DNA of 7,377 nucleotides from Ignavibacteria bacterium (lineage in GTDB: Bacteria; Bacteroidota; Ignavibacteria; Ignavibacteriales; Melioribacteraceae), in the NCBI GenBank assembly GCA_027347545.1, contig DAIEQT010000459.1:1-7377 (forward strand), written 5' to 3'. Of this stretch, positions 1 through 6,073 are shown piece by piece. Below the pieces are notes generated by a model, which ran no database searches, was not told the DNA's origin, and saw only the letters and a program-made list of their open reading frames with translations. The first letter of the stretch is position 1. Each line of letters opens with the position of its first letter. The position numbers and the translations under genes are program-made.

Positions 1-2001
1 ATAATGGTTTTGGATTCTTCTTTAGTGGAAGGAACTGAACTTTCGACCGCACTTGGCTTTGATGATGTTACAATGGAAATAAACATTACACCAAACCGCG
101 CAGACGCATTGAGCCATATTGGTGTCGCCAGAGACTTGTGCGCGATTTTTGATCGCCCTTTAAAATATCCCGAAGTTAAATTGGCAGAAACCGGTAAGAA
201 GTCTGAAGAACTTGCTGCAGTTGAAATTAGAGATGCGGAAAAATGTCCGCGCTATATTGGTAAAGTAGTTTCAAATGTAGAAATAAAAGAATCTCCAGAA
301 TGGTTGAAGAAGAGATTAAAGAGCATCGGATTGCGTCCAATAAATAATGTTGTTGATGTAACAAATTATGTTCTTCACGAAGTTGGTCAACCTTTACACG
401 CATTTGATTTAGACAACTTAGCTCAAAAGAAAATTGTTGTACGAAGAGCTGAAGAAGGAGAGAAGTTTGTAACTCTTGATTCAAAAGAAAGAAAAATGAA
501 ATCTTCCGATCTAATGATTTGCGACGCTGAAAGATCCGTAGCGGTTGCCGGCGTTATGGGCGGCGAAAATTCTGAAGTAACTGTAAACACAAAAAACATT
601 TTGATAGAGAGCGCGTATTTCAACCCATCATCAGTTAGAAAAACGGCTAAACATTTAGCGTTATCAACAGATGCTTCTTACCGCTTTGAGAGAGGAACAG
701 ATTATAACATTACACTCTGGGCTGCAAAACGTGCTGCGCAGCTAATTCAGCAAACAGCAGGTGGCGAGATAGCAATAGGCGAGATTGACGCCTATCCAAA
801 TCCAATTCAATCTCCTAAAGTTGAAGTTCGCTTCGCCCGCATTAACAAAATTCTTGGTTATGAAATTCCCAAGGAAGACGCTGAAAGGATACTGACAAAT
901 TTAGGTTTCGTAGTTGCAGAAAAGTCAGCAGAAAAGATTCTAGTTGAAATTCCTTCTTACCGTGGCGATGTCGAACGTGAGATTGACTTGATTGAAGAAG
1001 TAGCTAGAATTTATGGCTACAATAACATTCCCGAAATCAACAAAATCTCTATTACTCTTGAAGAAAAAATTGATCAATCGGAATTTACTGACCGATTAAG
1101 AAATGTTTTTAACTCACTAGGATTCTACGAAATTGTAACTAACTCTATGCTAAGTGAAAATATTGCTGCCAAGTTTGGAAATCCAGTTTCGGTTCTAAAT
1201 CCACAGAGCAGCGAAATGTCTCACATCAGACCATCGCTACTTCCCGGAATGCTAACAACGGTTGCCAACAATCTTAAAGTAAGCGAAAAAGATTTGATGC
1301 TCTTTGAACTGGGCAAAATCATTAATATGAAGAACAACACCATAAGTAGTTTCGATGATTTTGATGAGACGGAGAACTGTATTGCAATCATAACCGGAAA
1401 TGCTGTTAGAACAAAGTGGTACACAAAAGACAAACAATTCGATCTTTACGATTTGAAAGGAGTTACGGAAGCTTTATTAAGTAAGCAATTACCTGGAGTT
1501 GAAATAACCTTCGAAAAGTCATCCACTATTAGCCAAAATTATCAAAACGGTTTAAATGTTCTTGTTAACAAAAAGCTTGTTGGGGTAATTGGCGAATTAA
1601 AAGATTCAGTTGCGTCAATTCTCGATGTTAATCAAAAAACTTACGCTTTAGAGCTAAGTATAGATGAATTGAAAAAGATTAGCACTCCTAAAAAGTCATT
1701 TAATGAGTTATTGAAGTTTCCTAAAGTTTATCGCGATTGTGCTTTCGTTTTAGATGCCGAAATTGAGTCCGGGCTAGTTGTGGAAGTTATTAAACAATCG
1801 AGTACTAACCTATTGCATAATGTAATCTTATTTGATATTTTCCAAAGTGAAAGTTTAGGTAAGCATAAGAAAAGTCGTGCGTTTCAGTTAGAGTACTTTG
1901 ATTTAGCCCGAACTTTGACAGAGGAAGAAGTTGAAAAAGATTTTAGAAGTGCGATTAAAGCAGTAGAGACTAAATTTACGGCACAATTAAGAGGAACTTG
2001 A
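1..2001 (+). CDS. pheT: Phenylalanine--tRNA ligase beta subunit, 3' part (5' end outside window)
   Basis: PheT is the large chain of the cytoplasmic alpha2-beta2 enzyme that charges tRNA-Phe; the beta chain carries editing and tRNA-binding domains. The reading frame is open from the first base, so the ATG at 4 is internal: the family is about 800 residues long and roughly the first 150 are missing. Counting from that ATG, the linker motif TPNRADALSHIGVARDL lies at 29-45, followed by the B3/4 editing domain (about 82-245, including RPINNVVDVTNYV and GQPLHAFD). Next come the B5 domain (about 270-345, with SYRGDVEREIDLIEEVARIYGYN), the catalytic-like core, and a C-terminal anticodon-binding (FDX-ACB) domain from about 573, with KFPKVYRDCAFVLD and a typical LTEEEVE ending. 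No frameshift or lost domain is seen. The next gene starts directly after its stop, so the two are probably cotranscribed. Identity is certain; only the N-terminus is unseen. Confidence 0.97.
   Translation: MMVLDSSLVEGTELSTALGFDDVTMEINITPNRADALSHIGVARDLCAIFDRPLKYPEVKLAETGKKSEELAAVEIRDAEKCPRYIGKVVSNVEIKESPEWLKKRLKSIGLRPINNVVDVTNYVLHEVGQPLHAFDLDNLAQKKIVVRRAEEGEKFVTLDSKERKMKSSDLMICDAERSVAVAGVMGGENSEVTVNTKNILIESAYFNPSSVRKTAKHLALSTDASYRFERGTDYNITLWAAKRAAQLIQQTAGGEIAIGEIDAYPNPIQSPKVEVRFARINKILGYEIPKEDAERILTNLGFVVAEKSAEKILVEIPSYRGDVEREIDLIEEVARIYGYNNIPEINKISITLEEKIDQSEFTDRLRNVFNSLGFYEIVTNSMLSENIAAKFGNPVSVLNPQSSEMSHIRPSLLPGMLTTVANNLKVSEKDLMLFELGKIINMKNNTISSFDDFDETENCIAIITGNAVRTKWYTKDKQFDLYDLKGVTEALLSKQLPGVEITFEKSSTISQNYQNGLNVLVNKKLVGVIGELKDSVASILDVNQKTYALELSIDELKKISTPKKSFNELLKFPKVYRDCAFVLDAEIESGLVVEVIKQSSTNLLHNVILFDIFQSESLGKHKKSRAFQLEYFDLARTLTEEEVEKDFRSAIKAVETKFTAQLRGT
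1990..1995 (+). promoter_or_regulatory. Ribosome binding site supporting a TTG start
   Basis: AGAGGA lies in the last codons of pheT, six bases before the TTG at 2002. No ATG occurs near the start of the following reading frame, so this purine-rich site is the main argument that the TTG is the true start codon. Confidence 0.6.
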
Positions 2002-2316
2002 TTGTCAGAAACTTCAAAATATGATTTGTTCTTGGATGAACTTAGTTCTCTTGAAAAGCAAATCTATATTTATATTCAAAGGGGAACTGAGTTAGCCGAG
2101 ACGAATCAAGGCTTAAATAACCGTATTGCCTTGCTAGAACGGGAAAACGAATCACTTAAGAAAAAAATAGTAGAAATTGAATCAAAAGTAAGTAGAACCT
2201 TGTTAAATGATCAGAACATCTTTGGTGACGATGCATTTAACGTTGAAGAAAAAGAAGCATTGAAGCACAAGATTTCAGAATTGATAGCCAGAATAGACTA
2301 TCATTTACGTTCATAA
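2002..2316 (+). CDS. Small coiled-coil protein encoded upstream of zapA (function unknown)
   Basis: A 104-residue, soluble, highly charged protein with no signal peptide or membrane segment. Residues about 8-68 have the heptad-like spacing of hydrophobic residues and the Glu/Lys content of a long coiled coil (e.g. NNRIALLERENESLKKKI). A short loop (LLNDQNIFGDDAF) follows, then a C-terminal helix ending in LKHKISELIARIDYHLRS. From memory, the closing I-x-x-L-I-x-x-I-D pattern resembles the small conserved proteins found before zapA in Bacteroidota; I could not check this. The TTG start directly follows the pheT stop and has AGAGGA six bases upstream. Being located before zapA and being coiled-coil suggests a ZapA partner, as with Caulobacter ZauP, which is also a coiled-coil protein made from the gene upstream of zapA. 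That role is inference; homology to ZauP or ZapB is not shown. Confidence 0.85.
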   Translation: MSETSKYDLFLDELSSLEKQIYIYIQRGTELAETNQGLNNRIALLERENESLKKKIVEIESKVSRTLLNDQNIFGDDAFNVEEKEALKHKISELIARIDYHLRS

Positions 2317-2345
2317 CAATATTGTTAGATGTAGGTTGGCATAAA

Positions 2346-2645
2346 ATGACTGAGAAAAAGAAGCTTAAAGTAAAAATCTTTGATAGAGAATATTCACTCC
2401 TTGTTGAAAACCAAGAAATTGCTGCTGAGTTAGCTGAATACGTAAATTCTATAATGGAAGAAACACGCGACGAATTGCCCGATCAACCAAAAGATACAAT
2501 AGCAATTATTGCTGCTCTAAATATTGCTTACGATTTATTTGTTGAAAAGAATAGATTCCGTGAATTCAGTATTCAAGAAACAGACAAAGTAAAAAAGATT
2601 AAGCTTCTTCTTAACGAATCTAAGTCATTAGCCAACCAATCGTAG
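2346..2645 (+). CDS. zapA: Cell division protein ZapA
   Basis: ZapA is a small cytoplasmic protein that binds FtsZ and cross-links or aligns its filaments in the Z-ring. The protein here is 99 residues, within the usual 95-110. It starts with the characteristic beta-strand segment (KLKVKIFDREYSLLVE, about 6-21), followed by a helix containing AAELAEYVNSIMEE. The long dimerising helix holds the family hallmark DTIAIIAALNIAYDLF (about 50-65) and ends in a coiled-coil tail. I chose the ATG at 2346 instead of the in-frame TTG at 2322: ZapA proteins normally begin only a few residues before the first strand, and the extra residues from 2322 look like leader sequence. The ribosome binding site is weak (GGTTGG). 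The gene follows the coiled-coil gene by 29 bases and is followed within five bases by the 6S RNA candidate, an arrangement known from other bacteria. Confidence 0.93.
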   Translation: MTEKKKLKVKIFDREYSLLVENQEIAAELAEYVNSIMEETRDELPDQPKDTIAIIAALNIAYDLFVEKNRFREFSIQETDKVKKIKLLLNESKSLANQS

Positions 2646-2852
2646 TTTACCGCACTGCCGGTTTTATACGAAAGAACTAACAAATTATATAACCTAAGGG
2701 TTATTGACTCGCGGCGTGTATTACAGGCCTCAACCCGATTCGTCGGGTTCTCGGTTTACCGGGACTAGTGGAAGTAAAAAGCGTCGGGCAATTTCCCACA
2801 TTACGGGTAGATATAGTTCTTTTCAAGATAATTTACCGGCCAGTGCGGAATA
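2646..2852 (+). ncRNA. ssrS: 6S RNA (candidate), regulator of RNA polymerase
   Basis: 6S RNA mimics an open promoter, binds the housekeeping sigma-factor RNA polymerase and down-regulates transcription in slow growth; it is released by synthesis of a short product RNA. The sequence folds into one long rod about 200 bases long, a typical 6S size. Closing stem: 2650-2657 (CCGCACTG) pairs with 2841-2848 (CAGTGCGG), then CCGG 2658-2661 with CCGG 2836-2839, leaving one bulged C at 2840. The stem continues with TTAT 2664-2667 against ATAA 2828-2831, and AAAGAACTA 2671-2679 against TAGTTCTTT 2814-2822. A large, poorly paired region follows, which would be the central bubble. At the tip is a hairpin, AACCCGA 2732-2738 with TCGGGTT 2743-2749, closed by a TTCG tetraloop. 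The position directly after zapA matches ssrS in many bacteria. Exact ends are estimates; no clear promoter or terminator was found. It may be transcribed with zapA or rny and processed. Confidence 0.8.
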
Positions 2853-2866
2853 TATATTTCTTATAT

Positions 2867-2871
2867 GGAGG
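2867..2871 (+). promoter_or_regulatory. Ribosome binding site fixing the rny start
   Basis: GGAGG stands four bases before the ATG at 2876 and is the strongest Shine-Dalgarno match in the window. It lies 19 bases beyond the last paired base of the 6S rod. It supports the ATG at 2876 over the in-frame GTG at 2768, which lies inside the 6S RNA. The second ATG at 2885 is 13 bases from the site, which is rather far. Confidence 0.7.
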
Positions 2872-2875
2872 TCGG

Positions 2876-4462
2876 ATGGATAATATGTTGTTTATAGTAG
2901 GTGGAGCAGTAGCCGTAGCAATTGCTGCATTTTTCCTTGGATGGTTCTTAAATTCCAAAGTTGGCAAGAATAGCATTGAAACTGCAAAAAATAGTATTGA
3001 AGCTGCTAAAGAGAAGTCAAAATCTATAATTGAGGATGCTGAAAAAGAAGCGAAACATCTTAAGCGTGAAAAACTATTGGAAGTTAAAGATGAATGGCTT
3101 AAGAAGAAGCAGGAGTTTGATGTAGATGTCAATGCTAAGAAGCAGAAACTTCAAAACCATGAAAAGCAGTTAGAAACTAGAGAAGAAAATGTTGAGAAGA
3201 AGTTTGAAGTAGTAACACAAAAAGAAAAAGACATTAAAGCATCTGAAAAAAATCTTGCTACCCAAAAACAAGAATTGGATAGAAAACACTCCGAGCTAGA
3301 TAACCTGATAGTTGAGCAGAATGTACGGCTAGAAAAAACAGCCGGGCTAACATCTGAAGACGCTAAAAAGATGTTAATGGAAAACATGATCAGCAAAGCT
3401 AAAAGCGATGCTGCACAATCAATTAAAGAGATTCGTGATCAAGCTAAAGTTGATGCTAAAAAAGAATCACAAAAGATTGTCGTTCAGGCTATCCAAAGAA
3501 CTGCTGTTGATCATTCCGTTGAATCAACAGTTTCCGTTGTTCAGATTCAGAATGATGAAATGAAGGGTAGAATTATTGGTCGCGAAGGAAGAAACATTCG
3601 CGCGTTCGAAGCTGCCACTGGCGTTGATGTAATTGTTGATGATACTCCTGAAGCAGTTATCCTTTCAGCATTTGATCAGTTTCGACGTGAAGTAGCAAGA
3701 ATTTCATTAGAAAGGTTAATCTCCGACGGAAGAATTCACCCAGCACGCATTGAAGAAGTTGTTGCAAAGGTTCAATCTGAACTCGATGAAGAAATTCAGA
3801 AGGAAGGGGAGAACACAATAATTCAGCTTGGCTTACACGGAGTTCATATTGAATTGGTTAAACATATTGGTAAGATGAAATACCGTTCAAGTTATGGACA
3901 GAACCTACTTCAACATAGTATTGAAGTTGCTTACTTAACTGGAATTATGGCTGCTGAATTAGGATTCGATACAAACCTTGCCCGCCGTGCCGGTTTATTA
4001 CACGACGTTGGTAAAACTATTGATAGAAATGTTGAAGGTCCACACGCATTACTTGGTTATGACTTAACCAAGAAGTACAATGAACATCCTATTGTTGTTA
4101 ATGCTGTAGGCTCTCACCACGAAGACATAGAAATGGAGCATCCAATTGCTGCTTTAGTTCAAGCTGCGGATGCAATTAGCGGTGCAAGACCTGGTGCAAG
4201 ACGCGAGCCGCTGGAAAGTTATGTTAAGCGCTTAGAGAATTTGGAAACTTTAGCGAAATCTTTTGAAGGTGTAGCAAAGACATACGCTATTCAAGCCGGG
4301 CGCGAAGTTCGTGTTGTTGTAGAACCTGATAAGGTTGACGACGTTTTTGCGGATCGTTTGGCAAATGATATTGCCGCTAAGATTCAAGAAGAAATGGAAT
4401 ATCCGGGACAGATTAAAGTTACTGTTATCCGGGAGTTAAGAAAAATAGCTTACGCAAAATAA
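2876..4462 (+). CDS. rny: Ribonuclease Y, membrane-anchored endoribonuclease
   Basis: RNase Y is a metal-dependent endonuclease at the inner face of the membrane that starts decay and processing of many mRNAs in bacteria lacking or supplementing RNase E. The 528-residue product is full length (family about 520). It has an N-terminal membrane helix (about 5-24), then a long Lys/Glu-rich coiled coil (about 30-205) with the conserved GLTSEDAKKML linker near 157-167. A KH RNA-binding domain carries GRIIGREGRNIRAFE (231-245). The HD phosphohydrolase domain has His347 (LLQHSIEVA), the His376-Asp377 pair in LLHDVGKT, His414-His415 (GSHHED) and Asp432 in AADAISGARPGARRE, followed by the conserved C-terminal region. 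All expected catalytic residues are present. The start at 2876 gives a normal N-terminus directly before the membrane helix and has GGAGG upstream; a longer frame back to 2768 would add 36 unrelated residues encoded by the 6S RNA. A strong terminator follows the stop. Confidence 0.96.
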   Translation: MDNMLFIVGGAVAVAIAAFFLGWFLNSKVGKNSIETAKNSIEAAKEKSKSIIEDAEKEAKHLKREKLLEVKDEWLKKKQEFDVDVNAKKQKLQNHEKQLETREENVEKKFEVVTQKEKDIKASEKNLATQKQELDRKHSELDNLIVEQNVRLEKTAGLTSEDAKKMLMENMISKAKSDAAQSIKEIRDQAKVDAKKESQKIVVQAIQRTAVDHSVESTVSVVQIQNDEMKGRIIGREGRNIRAFEAATGVDVIVDDTPEAVILSAFDQFRREVARISLERLISDGRIHPARIEEVVAKVQSELDEEIQKEGENTIIQLGLHGVHIELVKHIGKMKYRSSYGQNLLQHSIEVAYLTGIMAAELGFDTNLARRAGLLHDVGKTIDRNVEGPHALLGYDLTKKYNEHPIVVNAVGSHHEDIEMEHPIAALVQAADAISGARPGARREPLESYVKRLENLETLAKSFEGVAKTYAIQAGREVRVVVEPDKVDDVFADRLANDIAAKIQEEMEYPGQIKVTVIRELRKIAYAK

Positions 4463-4467
4463 ATTAT

Positions 4468-4496
4468 AAGCCCCGTTTTCCCGGGGCTTCCTTTTT
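4468..4496 (+). terminator. Rho-independent terminator after rny, abutting coaE
   Basis: AAGCCCCG (4468-4475) pairs perfectly with CGGGGCTT (4482-4489) around a six-base loop, giving an eight-base-pair GC-rich stem. It is followed by CC and a run of five T (4492-4496). It begins five bases after the rny stop codon. The T-run ends at the base before the coaE ATG, so there is no spacer between terminator and coding sequence. Confidence 0.85.
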
Positions 4497-5099
4497 ATGA
4501 AGAAAATTAAAATTGCCATAACTGGTGGAATCGGCTCAGGTAAATCGAGTGTTTCGGATTATCTCGAAAAGAAAGGTTATACCGTTTTACGCGCTGATTT
4601 AATAGCCAAAGAACTTATGGCGCAAGATGTACAAATCAAAAAGAAGTTGATAGAAGAGTTTGGGGAAGAATCATATTCAGACGATAAACTGAACACAAAA
4701 TACCTTGCGGCAAATGTATTTACCAACGAAGAAAACGTTCAGAAGATTAATTCAATTGTTCATCCGCCTGTGATGAAAAAGATTGATGAACTTACCAAGG
4801 AAATTTTTAAGAATAACGATATTGTATTCATAGAATCTGCATTGGTTTACGAAGCGAACTTAGAGGATTTCTTCGATTATGTTATGCTTGTTTTAGCTGA
4901 TGAGAAGATAAGAATCGCAAGAATTATTTCCAGAGAGAAAGTAACCGAGGAACAAGTTAGAGTCAGAATGCAGTTTCAAATTCCGGACGAAGAAAAGAAA
5001 GACGACGCAGATTTTGTGCTTGATAACAATACTACACTTCAAGAATTGGAAAACAGAGTCGAATTCTTGTTGATCCTAATCAGACAATTAACCGCTTAA
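4497..5099 (+). CDS. coaE: Dephospho-CoA kinase
   Basis: CoaE phosphorylates the 3'-hydroxyl of the ribose of dephospho-CoA with ATP, the last step of coenzyme A synthesis, in the cytoplasm. The 200-residue protein has the family's usual length. The P-loop GGIGSGKS is at 10-17 on the first strand (IKIAITG). The substrate-contacting Asp34 sits in LRADLIAKEL, NSIVHPPV (85-92) is the family's VHP motif, and ESALVYE (113-119) corresponds to the usual P-L-L-(F/Y)-E segment. Lid-region arginines occur in RIARIISRE (139-147), and ADFVLDNN (171-178) is the C-terminal A-D-x-V-I-x-N motif. In the last motif the common Gly after Asn is not evident, a mild deviation. The ATG at 4497 must be right, because the P-loop strand begins four residues later. 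No ribosome binding site exists, since the rny terminator occupies the upstream bases; this is odd but tolerable in Bacteroidota-like bacteria, where Shine-Dalgarno sites are often absent. Confidence 0.95.
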   Translation: MKKIKIAITGGIGSGKSSVSDYLEKKGYTVLRADLIAKELMAQDVQIKKKLIEEFGEESYSDDKLNTKYLAANVFTNEENVQKINSIVHPPVMKKIDELTKEIFKNNDIVFIESALVYEANLEDFFDYVMLVLADEKIRIARIISREKVTEEQVRVRMQFQIPDEEKKDDADFVLDNNTTLQELENRVEFLLILIRQLTA

Positions 5100-5111
5100 T
5101 CAAAAAGCCTA

Positions 5112-5143
5112 TTTGCTTTAAAGACCTACCACTCCTAATTTTG
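5112..5143 (+). promoter_or_regulatory. Candidate Bacteroidota-type promoter before the proline dehydrogenase gene
   Basis: TTTG at 5112-5115 and TAATTTTG at 5136-5143 are separated by 20 bases. This matches the Bacteroidota primary-sigma consensus, TTTG near -33 and TAnnTTTG near -7, with a normal spacer. Transcription would start near 5149-5151, leaving a leader of about 24 bases that holds AGGTG (5164-5168) before the GTG start codon at 5174. The 74-base gap between coaE and this gene contains nothing else that I can identify. The motif is short and could arise by chance in AT-rich DNA, but its position is apt. Confidence 0.5.
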
Positions 5144-5173
5144 ACCACTAAAAATTCTTAAATAGGTGCTATT

Positions 5174-6073
5174 GTGAATTTCCTTAATCAACTGATTGTA
5201 AAGTTTGTAAAACTGCTGCCGCAGCCGGTCGTTTACGTATTTGCAAAGCGGTACATTGCAGGGGTTAAGCTGGAGGATGCTGTACGTGTGGTAAAAGAAT
5301 TAAATGCTAAGGGTATTGTTGCAACAATGGATGTTTTGGGGGAAGCTGTTTCCACAAAAAAAGAAAGTGAAGAGGCAAAGAAAGAATGTCTTGAAGTTTT
5401 AGATACGATTGAAAAGCACAAATTAAATGCGAATTTATCGCTTAAGCCAACTCAATTGGGCTTGGCTATTGATGAACAATTTTGCTTTGAGCAAGTGAGT
5501 GAGATATTGGAACGTGCAAAGGGCTACAATAATTTTGTTAGAATTGATATGGAAGATTCTCCTTACACGGATATAACCATTAAGTTGTTTAAGAAGGTTC
5601 GTGAGAAATACAACAATGTTGGAATCGTTGTTCAAGCATATCTGAAGCGTACATTAAATGATGTAAAAGAGCTTGATAAATCCGGAATCAACTACCGTTT
5701 GTGTAAAGGTATTTACGTTGAACCGGCTGAAATCGCCTACAAAGAATATCAGAGAGTTCGCCAAAATTATCTCGATATTCTTAAACAGATGCTGGATGAC
5801 GGAAACTATGTTGGCATTGCTACTCATGATGATTATTTAGTAGAAAACTCTTACAAGATCCTTAAGGATAAAAATATTACTAAGGACAAGTACGAGTTTC
5901 AAATGCTTTATGGTGTGAAAGAAAGCTTAAGAGACAGAATAAACAAAGATGGACACAAAATTCGTGTTTATGTTCCGTTTGGTGAGCATTGGTATAAGTA
6001 CTCCATAAGAAGACTACAAGAAAATCCAAATATGGCTTGGTACATTGTAAAAAGCCTTTTCTCATTTAACTGA
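5174..6073 (+). CDS. Proline dehydrogenase, monofunctional (FAD-dependent)
   Basis: The enzyme oxidises L-proline to delta-1-pyrroline-5-carboxylate with FAD and passes electrons to the respiratory quinone pool, probably at the inner face of the membrane. At 299 residues it matches the short, single-domain bacterial type (about 300), not the bifunctional PutA. The beta/alpha-barrel motifs appear in order: GIVATMDVLGE (47-57), LSLKPTQLGL (88-97, Lys91), VRIDMEDSPYT (122-132, Asp125), VVQAYLKRT (152-160), RLCKGIYVEP (175-184), GIATHDD (214-220), EFQMLYGV (241-248) and RVYVPFGEHWYKYSIRRLQENPN (264-286). The last segment includes the substrate-carboxylate arginine pair 279-280. The hydrophobic N-terminus (about 5-24) is amphipathic, not a clear membrane span. 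The GTG start at 5174 has AGGTG five bases upstream. No pyrroline-5-carboxylate dehydrogenase is in the window, so the second catabolic step must be encoded elsewhere. The stop overlaps the tsaD start by one base. The gene name could be putA, putB or fadM by tradition, so none is given. Confidence 0.93.
   Translation: MNFLNQLIVKFVKLLPQPVVYVFAKRYIAGVKLEDAVRVVKELNAKGIVATMDVLGEAVSTKKESEEAKKECLEVLDTIEKHKLNANLSLKPTQLGLAIDEQFCFEQVSEILERAKGYNNFVRIDMEDSPYTDITIKLFKKVREKYNNVGIVVQAYLKRTLNDVKELDKSGINYRLCKGIYVEPAEIAYKEYQRVRQNYLDILKQMLDDGNYVGIATHDDYLVENSYKILKDKNITKDKYEFQMLYGVKESLRDRINKDGHKIRVYVPFGEHWYKYSIRRLQENPNMAWYIVKSLFSFN

Noticed and set aside
4..6. ATG at 4 as a true gene start
   Set aside because: The frame is open from base 1 and the sequence starts inside the PheT family, about 150 residues after its usual N-terminus.
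2322..2345. TTG start for ZapA giving MLDVGWHK as extra residues
   Set aside because: ZapA normally begins a few residues before the first beta strand; the ATG at 2346 gives that, and no ribosome binding site favours the TTG.
2768..2875. In-frame upstream extension of RNase Y from a GTG at 2768 (36 extra residues)
   Set aside because: The extension is encoded by the 6S RNA rod, has no family counterpart, and would bury the N-terminal membrane anchor. The ATG at 2876 has GGAGG upstream.
2833..3132. Antisense open frame (99 codons) over the 5' part of rny
   Set aside because: It is Ser/Phe-rich, the typical reverse reading of a Lys/Glu-rich coiled coil, with no recognisable domain.
5104..5119. 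Possible terminator after coaE (AAAGC / GCTTT)
   Set aside because: The stem has only five mostly A-T pairs and no T-run follows; it is too weak to call.
5141..5175. Classical -35/-10 promoter starting at TTGACC (5141-5146)
   Set aside because: No -10-like hexamer occurs 16-18 bases downstream; the nearest candidates are at 11 or 23 bases, the latter overlapping the start codon.
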